From positions 1-10,617 of the forward strand of contig JAFWKS010000154.1 of the NCBI GenBank assembly GCA_017511325.1: a stretch of 10,617 bases of DNA. Reading direction: 5' to 3'. The stretch is from Erysipelotrichaceae bacterium. Lineage in GTDB: Bacteria > Bacillota_I > Bacilli_A > Erysipelotrichales > Erysipelotrichaceae. The notes beneath the pieces were generated by a model. The model made no database searches. It was not told where the DNA came from and saw only the letters and a list, made by a program, of their open reading frames with translations. A program made the position numbers and the translations under genes. Position 1 is the stretch's first letter. Each line of letters opens with the position of its first letter. Below, in pieces: positions 5,646-10,617 of this stretch.

Positions 5646-7505
5646 TTATAGTTTATTTTGCTTGAGATAGATGGCCAATACCTGGATATCGCTCGGGTTG
5701 ATGCCCGAGATCCTGGAAGCCTGTCCTAAAGATGACGGTCTGATCTTATCGAGCTTCTGCCTTGCCTCTAAAGCCAGGTTGTCGACATTCAGATAATCGA
5801 TATCATCCGGAAGCTTGACCGCATCCATCTTCAGCATCCTTTCAGCTTCTTTCTTTTCTTTTTCGATATAGCCTTCATACTTGACTTCGATCTCGACCTG
5901 ATTGGCGATGTTTTCATCGTAGTCGATACCGATGTGATCAAGAAGTCTGCTTAATTTGACGCCCGGACGGCGCAGGAGTTCATAGGCATTGTGTGAGCCT
6001 TCTTCATTGCTGAAGCCAAGTTCAGCCAGATAGTCGTTGATCCCACTTTCCTTTTCGATCCTTTTTGTCTTGAGATATTCCTTCATATCCTTGATTTCAT
6101 CAAGCTTCTTGAGGAATCTCTGATATCTTTCTGAGCTGATCAGCTTGTTTTCATAGCCGTATTTCAATAGACGCTGATCGGCATTGTCGTGTCTGAGCAA
6201 GAGTCTATATTCGGCTCTAGAAGTCAACAGCCTATATGGCTCCTTGGTACCTTTGGTGATCAGATCATCGATCATGACACCGAGATAGGCTTCATCTCTT
6301 TTTAAGATAAACGGTTCTTGTCCATCAAGCTTTCGGCGGGCATTGATGCCAGCCATGATGCCAAGCCCTGCAGCTTCCTCATAACCCGAGGTGCCAAGTA
6401 TCTGTCCCGAGATGAACAGGTTCTCGATCTGCTTTAGTTCCAGGTTGGCTTTGACCTGCAAAGGATCCACCGCATCATATTCGATCGCATAGGCATATTT
6501 GATGATCTTGGCATTCTCCAGTCCGATCAAAGAGTGGACCATCTCCTCCTGTACTTCACGAGGCATCGAGGTCGAGAAGCCCTGGATGTATGTCGTATCC
6601 AGAGAAAGCGATTCAGGCTCAAGAAACAGCTGATGTCTTTCCTTATCCGCAAATCTGACGACCTTGTCTTCGATCGACGGGCAGTATCTTGGTCCGACGC
6701 CTTTGACAACGCCCGAATACATCGAAGATCTGTTGAGATTGGCTTTGATTATCTCCAGCGTCTTTGGCGTCGTATATGTCAGATAGCATGGTATCTGTTT
6801 ATCTGCAGGACGTACTTCATCTTCTTTTGTCTCTTCAGAAAAATGCAGGAAGTAGTCCGCACCAGGTTCATATTTGGTTTTGGAGAAATCGATCGAACTC
6901 GTCAACACTCTTTGTGGAGTACCGGTCTTCAGTCTGAAAAGACTGATGCCGAGTTTCCTTAATGATTCGCTGAGATTCCTTGTCGTCTTATCGCCATCCG
7001 GACCTTCGGATCTTGTATCAGATGAGATCATGACGGTCGAGTCCATATAGGTCCCGGTCGTAAGGATACAGGCCCTTGCTTCTATCAGACCGTGGTTGAG
7101 CAGCCTTACTGCCTTGAACTTCCTGTTTTCACAGATGACTTCTTCAACGATATCTTCAATGACTTCAAGATTTTCCGTATGCAGGCACAGCTGCTTCATC
7201 ATCTTCGAGTATTCAAGCTTGTCGGATTGCACGCGCATGTTCCAGACGCCCGGACCTTTGGTCGTGTTGAGCATCTTGAACTGCAAAGCTGTCTTGTCGG
7301 CAACTTTAGGCATGACACCGCCCAAAGCATCGATCTCGCGAACAACGACTCCTTTCGCCGGTCCGCCGACAGAAGGATTGCACGGCATCTTGGCGATATG
7401 GTCGAGCTTGATCGTGACTAAAACCGTGTCCTTGCCCGCATGGGCCAAAGACATCGCTGCTTCAACTCCGGCATGTCCGGCGCCGACGACTATGCAGTCA
7501 CGCAT
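5646..7505 (-). CDS. mnmG: tRNA uridine-5-carboxymethylaminomethyl modification enzyme MnmG (GidA)
   Basis: A full-length 619-residue FAD enzyme. With MnmE (not in this window) it adds aminomethyl or carboxymethylaminomethyl groups to the wobble uridine of certain tRNAs. Motifs, numbered from the ATG at 7505: Rossmann FAD site VGAGHAGVEAA (7-17), catalytic Cys42 in MPCNPSVGGPAKG, second catalytic Cys275 in PRYCPSIEDK, ISGQILGTSGYEEAAGLG in the FAD domain, LTSRAEYRLLLRHDNAD, and the C-terminal LGQASRISGI helical domain. An in-frame GTG at 7514 is rejected as start because it overlaps the SD; AGAGG (7518-7514) lies 8 nt before the ATG at 7505. The start overlaps the upstream Hpt-like gene by 8 bp (ATGCGTGA). 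The segment after KGP reads GVWNMRVQSDK where most relatives have AV..LRAQ.DK, a noticeable variant. Confidence 0.98.
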   Translation of the reverse strand: MRDCIVVGAGHAGVEAAMSLAHAGKDTVLVTIKLDHIAKMPCNPSVGGPAKGVVVREIDALGGVMPKVADKTALQFKMLNTTKGPGVWNMRVQSDKLEYSKMMKQLCLHTENLEVIEDIVEEVICENRKFKAVRLLNHGLIEARACILTTGTYMDSTVMISSDTRSEGPDGDKTTRNLSESLRKLGISLFRLKTGTPQRVLTSSIDFSKTKYEPGADYFLHFSEETKEDEVRPADKQIPCYLTYTTPKTLEIIKANLNRSSMYSGVVKGVGPRYCPSIEDKVVRFADKERHQLFLEPESLSLDTTYIQGFSTSMPREVQEEMVHSLIGLENAKIIKYAYAIEYDAVDPLQVKANLELKQIENLFISGQILGTSGYEEAAGLGIMAGINARRKLDGQEPFILKRDEAYLGVMIDDLITKGTKEPYRLLTSRAEYRLLLRHDNADQRLLKYGYENKLISSERYQRFLKKLDEIKDMKEYLKTKRIEKESGINDYLAELGFSNEEGSHNAYELLRRPGVKLSRLLDHIGIDYDENIANQVEIEVKYEGYIEKEKKEAERMLKMDAVKLPDDIDYLNVDNLALEARQKLDKIRPSSLGQASRISGINPSDIQVLAIYLKQNKL

Positions 7506-7833
7506 TGAACACACCTCTGATGCGTTTATGTGTTTCGATCATGTCCTGATAATGGGACTTCAGATCGGCATATGTTTCATATTCCAGATCTTCATAGATC
7601 TCTAAAAGTCTCTCATACAACGGGAACATGTATAACTCTCCAGCCAGGACATAAAGGCCCTTGGTCGCATCCTTGGCCATCGCATAATCCTCTTCATCGA
7701 TCATCAGCTCCAGGTCTTTAAAAAATTCATCCGAAAGATAGGCGTTGACCGCCTCTTCATATTCGTTGATGTTGGGAAACTTCTCGATGATCAGATCGTA
7801 ATCCAGTCCCACTTTCCTATATTTGTTTTTCAT
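7498..7833 (-). CDS. Small acidic Hpt-like helical protein lacking the phospho-histidine
   Basis: This 111-residue protein is predicted to be all-helical, acidic, and without signal or membrane segments. Its pattern resembles stand-alone histidine phosphotransfer (Hpt) proteins of Bacillota: N-terminal YRKVGLDYDLIIEKF (5-19), YLSDEFFKDLELMIDEEDYAMA (32-53) matching the FLxDxxFxxL..ai...DyexA helix, then LYMFPLYERLLEIYEDLEY (about 63-82) matching LGf..LY....e. Where Hpt proteins carry AHTLKG, this one reads TKGLYV with Lys58 in place of His, so it cannot be a classical phosphorelay protein. The only histidines (93 and 102) are in the C-terminal helix. The family assignment is my alignment by eye and is tentative. 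It overlaps mnmG by 8 bp and is first in that operon. No SD precedes the ATG; a TATAAT ends 8 nt upstream. Confidence 0.75.
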   Translation of the reverse strand: MKNKYRKVGLDYDLIIEKFPNINEYEEAVNAYLSDEFFKDLELMIDEEDYAMAKDATKGLYVLAGELYMFPLYERLLEIYEDLEYETYADLKSHYQDMIETHKRIRGVFNA

Positions 7834-7841
7834 ACTTAAAT

Positions 7842-7847
7842 ATTATA
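7842..7847 (-). promoter_or_regulatory. -10 box placed for near-leaderless transcription of the Hpt-like gene and mnmG
   Basis: TATAAT on the minus strand, 8 nt before the ATG at 7833; the predicted +1 at about 7835 leaves a leader of about 2 nt. No clear -35 is visible, and no SD exists in this stretch. Confidence 0.5.
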
Positions 7848-7933
7848 AGTCATATTCCTGTTTTCTTTTTAAAAAGCGAAATAGTTTACACCCTTTTTTA
7901 TTGAGCCATTTTATACAAGAAAATCAGCAATAA

Positions 7934-7942
7934 TGCTAAAAT
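7934..7942 (+). promoter_or_regulatory. Extended -10 placed for leaderless transcription of the ABC transporter gene
   Basis: TGCTAAAAT (TGn plus TAAAAT) ends 6 nt before the ATG at 7949, so the predicted +1 is the A of the start codon. No SD lies between. The rest of the divergent region (7848-7933) is AT-rich, with a TTTACA at 7885-7890 that pairs with no well-spaced -10. Confidence 0.5.
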
Positions 7943-7948
7943 CTATTT

Positions 7949-10617
7949 ATGCTTCAAATTAAAAATATTTCCAAAACTTATAAGACCGGATCGCTTGTAC
8001 AGCAGGCTCTCGATAACGTTTCCCTCAATTTAAGAGATAACGAATTCGTAGCCATTCTGGGACCTTCGGGATCAGGCAAGACGACGCTGTTAAACATAAT
8101 CGGCGGTCTGGACAGATATGATGAAGGCGATCTGATAATAAACAACGTCTCCACCAAGAACTATAAAGACCGCGACTGGGATACCTACCGTAATCATACG
8201 ATCGGTTTTGTTTTCCAGTCCTATAATCTGATCCCGCATCAGAGCATCCTTTCCAATGTCGAACTCGCTTTGACGATCGGAGGCATCTCCGGAAAGGAAA
8301 GAAAACAGCGCGCTTTAAAAGCTTTGGCAGAAGTCGGGCTCGAGGATCAGGCTCACAAGAGACCTAACCAGATGTCCGGCGGGCAGATGCAAAGAGTCGC
8401 GATCGCCAGAGCACTGGTAAACAATCCGGATATCCTTCTGGCTGATGAGCCTACGGGAGCTCTTGATTCCAAGACTTCCGTCCAGGTCATGGAACTGCTC
8501 AAGAAAGTCGCCAATGACCGTCTGGTCGTCATGGTGACGCACAACCCTGAACTGGCCAGTGAATATGCCAACAGGATCGTCAATCTGAAAGACGGAAAGA
8601 TCATTTCCGATTCCAATCCTTTCAATGTTCCTGATATCCCGCTGCAAAAGAAGACAAAGAAAGTCAAGAAAGCCCACATGTCCTATCTGACAGCTTTTTC
8701 ACTTTCTTTCAATAACCTTCTGACCAAAAAAGGCCGTACTCTTCTAACAGCCTTTGCCGGATCGATCGGTATCATCGGCATCGCTCTGATCCTGTCGCTT
8801 TCGACCGGTTTTCAGAACTATATCGATAAGATACAGGAAGACACTTTATCTTCCTACCCGCTGACCATCAACTCCGAAACAGCCGATACGACTTCAGCGA
8901 TCCTGTCCATGGTCGCTGACCGCAGAGAGAATCAGACTGAAGGCGATGTTGTCAGGGAAAGACAATATCTGACAACGATGTTCTCATCGATCGGTTCAAA
9001 TGATCTCAGATCATTGAAAAAATATCTTGAGGAACATGAAGCAGAGTATGCAGACTATGTCACAAACATCAATTACACTTATTCGATCAAGCCACTCATC
9101 TACACGATCGATGCAGCTGATAAGATCGTCAAGCTCAATCCATCATCATTGCTGAGTTCGATCTATTCTTCATCCGCAACTTCAATGATCTCGGCCTTTT
9201 CCAGCGGCGGTGGATCGATCTTTGCGGAAATGAATGATGACATTGATTCCTATAAAGATCAGTATGATGTATTGGCCGGCAGATGGCCGGAAAATTTCGA
9301 TGAGATGATCATCGTGCTCTCTGAACCTAATTCGATCTCTGATCTGCTGGTATACTCCTTAGGTTTAAGAGATACTTCAGAACTAAAGACCATCATCACC
9401 AATGTCATGGCCGGTGAAGAGGCAGGCGTTGAGAATGAACCTCAGGAATTCACCTACTCTGATCTCATGAATATTGATATGAGACTCGTCCTGGCTCCAA
9501 AAGTCTTTAAATATAATGTTCAGTATAACGTCTATGAAGATATGTCTGGTGATGAAGCATACATGAAAGACATATACAGCAGATCACTAAAGCTCAAGAT
9601 CGTCGGCATCATGTGTGCCAAGGATGATTCTTCAGCTTTGTCGACCGGTGTCAATTACCGCAAGGCTCTTACACAGTATGTCATAGATGAATGCGGCAGA
9701 TCATCGATCGTTGAAAAACAGCTTCGAAACAAGGATACCGATGTCTTCTCCAACAAGCACTTCGATGAAGAAAACGAAGATGATGAAAAGAAGCTCGATT
9801 TCCAGGATATGATCAGCGTCGATGAAGACATGTTGAAGAATGCCTTCAAGGTCAATGTAAAGGAAGATGACTTCAAGTTCGACATGATCTCCGAAGACCA
9901 GATGGCTGATATCGTCTTCAGCGCCGCTAAAGATGCCGCCAACATGATCAACAACTCACCGGATCGCACTACTATCCTTGGCTTGCTTACGGCTGTAAAT
10001 ACGCAGCTGCTGACATCAAAGATCACCACTTATGAAATGAGCCATGTGACGATCATTGAAGGTGAAGGCACATTCCTGCAGCTAAAGAATGACGATCTTA
10101 ATGCGATCGCTGATTCGATCGATGCGCAAGCATACAAGGATGCCGTTAAAGATCTGATCAACGTCATGAAGGAAACAAATCCTGACATCGCACAGATGTC
10201 GGAACTGATAAACATCCTTAATGACAGTCAATACGCAAGACTTGCACAGGGCATCAAAGCGATGTTCCTGGATTACTATTCCCGGATCATGAAAGATCAG
10301 GGATTCATAAAGGATGAAGGATCTGAAGATGGAAAGATCGCTTATGCTGTGGACATGACGAACAATACCGTTACATATGGAACCACTTTGACAAACACAT
10401 CCCTGCTTCTTACTGAAACAACGACGAACGAGACCGCATTGGCCAACACTGCCCAGGTCGCCAACGAGATCATGGAAAACCTTCTGACTTACATGATAGC
10501 GGCCCAGATCGGCGTAGCTACCGGAAAGATCATGACTCCGATGGCTGAATCTTTGTCTTCGTTGGGTGATCTTTTCTCCAATGATCTCATGAGTGTTGAT
10601 ACCGACGCTTTCTCAAA
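7949..10617 (+). CDS. Fused ABC transporter ATPase-permease (MacB-like order), 3'-truncated by window edge
   Basis: The frame stays open for 889 codons from the ATG at 7949 to the window end. The N-terminal ATPase (1-222) is complete: A-loop Tyr11, Walker [10 protein letters not shown] (38-46), Q-loop Gln90, signature SGGQM (143-147), Walker B ILLADEP with Asp166 and Glu167, D-loop ALDS (171-174) and H-loop His198. A basic linker (233-241, KKTKKVKK) leads to one membrane helix (about 264-285, [16 protein letters not shown]). An acidic, mainly soluble region then runs from about 290 to the end of the visible sequence without a second span. This order matches MacB/LolCDE-type type VII transporters, which move substrates mechanically rather than through a channel; the remaining helices should follow outside the window. 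Substrate unknown; a role in export or antimicrobial-peptide defence is only a family-level possibility. The gene lacks an SD and is divergent from the Hpt-like gene. Confidence 0.93.
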   Translation, partial: MLQIKNISKTYKTGSLVQQALDNVSLNLRDNEFVAILGPSGSGKTTLLNIIGGLDRYDEGDLIINNVSTKNYKDRDWDTYRNHTIGFVFQSYNLIPHQSILSNVELALTIGGISGKERKQRALKALAEVGLEDQAHKRPNQMSGGQMQRVAIARALVNNPDILLADEPTGALDSKTSVQVMELLKKVANDRLVVMVTHNPELASEYANRIVNLKDGKIISDSNPFNVPDIPLQKKTKKVKKAHMSYLTAFSLSFNNLLTKKGRTLLTAFAGSIGIIGIALILSLSTGFQNYIDKIQEDTLSSYPLTINSETADTTSAILSMVADRRENQTEGDVVRERQYLTTMFSSIGSNDLRSLKKYLEEHEAEYADYVTNINYTYSIKPLIYTIDAADKIVKLNPSSLLSSIYSSSATSMISAFSSGGGSIFAEMNDDIDSYKDQYDVLAGRWPENFDEMIIVLSEPNSISDLLVYSLGLRDTSELKTIITNVMAGEEAGVENEPQEFTYSDLMNIDMRLVLAPKVFKYNVQYNVYEDMSGDEAYMKDIYSRSLKLKIVGIMCAKDDSSALSTGVNYRKALTQYVIDECGRSSIVEKQLRNKDTDVFSNKHFDEENEDDEKKLDFQDMISVDEDMLKNAFKVNVKEDDFKFDMISEDQMADIVFSAAKDAANMINNSPDRTTILGLLTAVNTQLLTSKITTYEMSHVTIIEGEGTFLQLKNDDLNAIADSIDAQAYKDAVKDLINVMKETNPDIAQMSELINILNDSQYARLAQGIKAMFLDYYSRIMKDQGFIKDEGSEDGKIAYAVDMTNNTVTYGTTLTNTSLLLTETTTNETALANTAQVANEIMENLLTYMIAAQIGVATGKIMTPMAESLSSLGDLFSNDLMSVDTDAFS

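Noticed and set aside
6534..6962. 142-codon plus-strand open frame
   Set aside because: Antisense to conserved MnmG domains; no SD or family resemblance.
7506..7514. GTG at 7514 as the mnmG start (three extra residues)
   Set aside because: That GTG overlaps the AGAGG Shine-Dalgarno itself; the ATG at 7505 has ideal spacing and gives the standard MnmG N-terminus.
7096..7605. 169-codon plus-strand open frame
   Set aside because: It is antisense to the 5' end of mnmG, with low-complexity Ser/Thr content typical of a shadow frame.
7885..7917. TTTACA ... TATACA as a sigma-A promoter for the ABC gene
   Set aside because: The spacer would be 21 bp, too long; the extended -10 at 7934-7942 is better.
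8315..8679. Two minus-strand frames of 108 and 120 codons
   Set aside because: Both lie antisense to the ABC ATPase domain, whose Walker and signature motifs prove the plus-strand reading.
9655..10215. Minus-strand frames of 124 and 61 codons
   Set aside because: Antisense to the continuous open frame of the ABC permease; Ser-rich composition is the mirror of its Asp/Glu-rich codons.

Overview
The window carries ordinary bacterial chromosomal genes, densely packed, mostly on the minus strand, with one long plus-strand gene at the right end. Moderate-to-low G+C, SD-led genes, TATAAT-type -10 boxes, a HydB/HydC (HndC/HndA) redox module and the gene families present all point to an anaerobic member of the Bacillota. 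An Erysipelotrichia-like or clostridial lineage is my guess; this is inference from gene style, not a database match. I see no rRNA, tRNA, CRISPR array, transposase or phage gene.

Layout, left to right. Positions 1-1130 (minus): two subunits of an NAD(P)-linked hydrogenase or diaphorase module, hydC/hndA-like followed by hydB/hndC-like, the latter cut by the window edge. Their leader (1131-1240) has an extended -10 promoter, an inverted repeat over the -35 region and a nested dyad at the predicted 5' end of the mRNA. Positions 1311-3601 (minus): a HAD phosphatase, then thyA and folA (dTMP synthesis and folate recycling), closed by a strong terminator. Positions 3623-4788 (minus): a nicotinamidase-type cysteine hydrolase and a GNAT acetyltransferase, closed by a second terminator. 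Positions 4867-7833 (minus): a small Hpt-like protein, mnmG (tRNA wobble-uridine modification) overlapping it by 8 bp, then an AIM24/TIGR00266 protein with a serine-rich tail. Positions 7949-10617 (plus): a fused ABC ATPase/permease of MacB-like order, divergent from the Hpt-like gene and running off the right end.

Functional links: ThyA converts dUMP to dTMP and makes dihydrofolate, which DHFR (FolA) reduces back, and the two genes are translationally coupled (TAATG). HydC and HydB form the NADH-oxidising, flavin and Fe-S part of a hydrogenase whose H2-forming subunit should lie beyond the left edge.

The most unusual signals are these. (i) Three genes (the HAD gene, the Hpt-like gene and the ABC gene) lack a Shine-Dalgarno sequence and have a -10-like box 6-8 nt before the start codon, as expected for leaderless mRNAs, next to neighbours with normal SDs. 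(ii) A solo Hpt-fold-like protein lacks the phosphorylatable histidine and is coupled to mnmG. (iii) The ABC permease has an extracytoplasmic domain of about 600 residues or more after its first membrane helix. (iv) GATC is roughly five-fold over-represented. None of these amounts to a proven new system.
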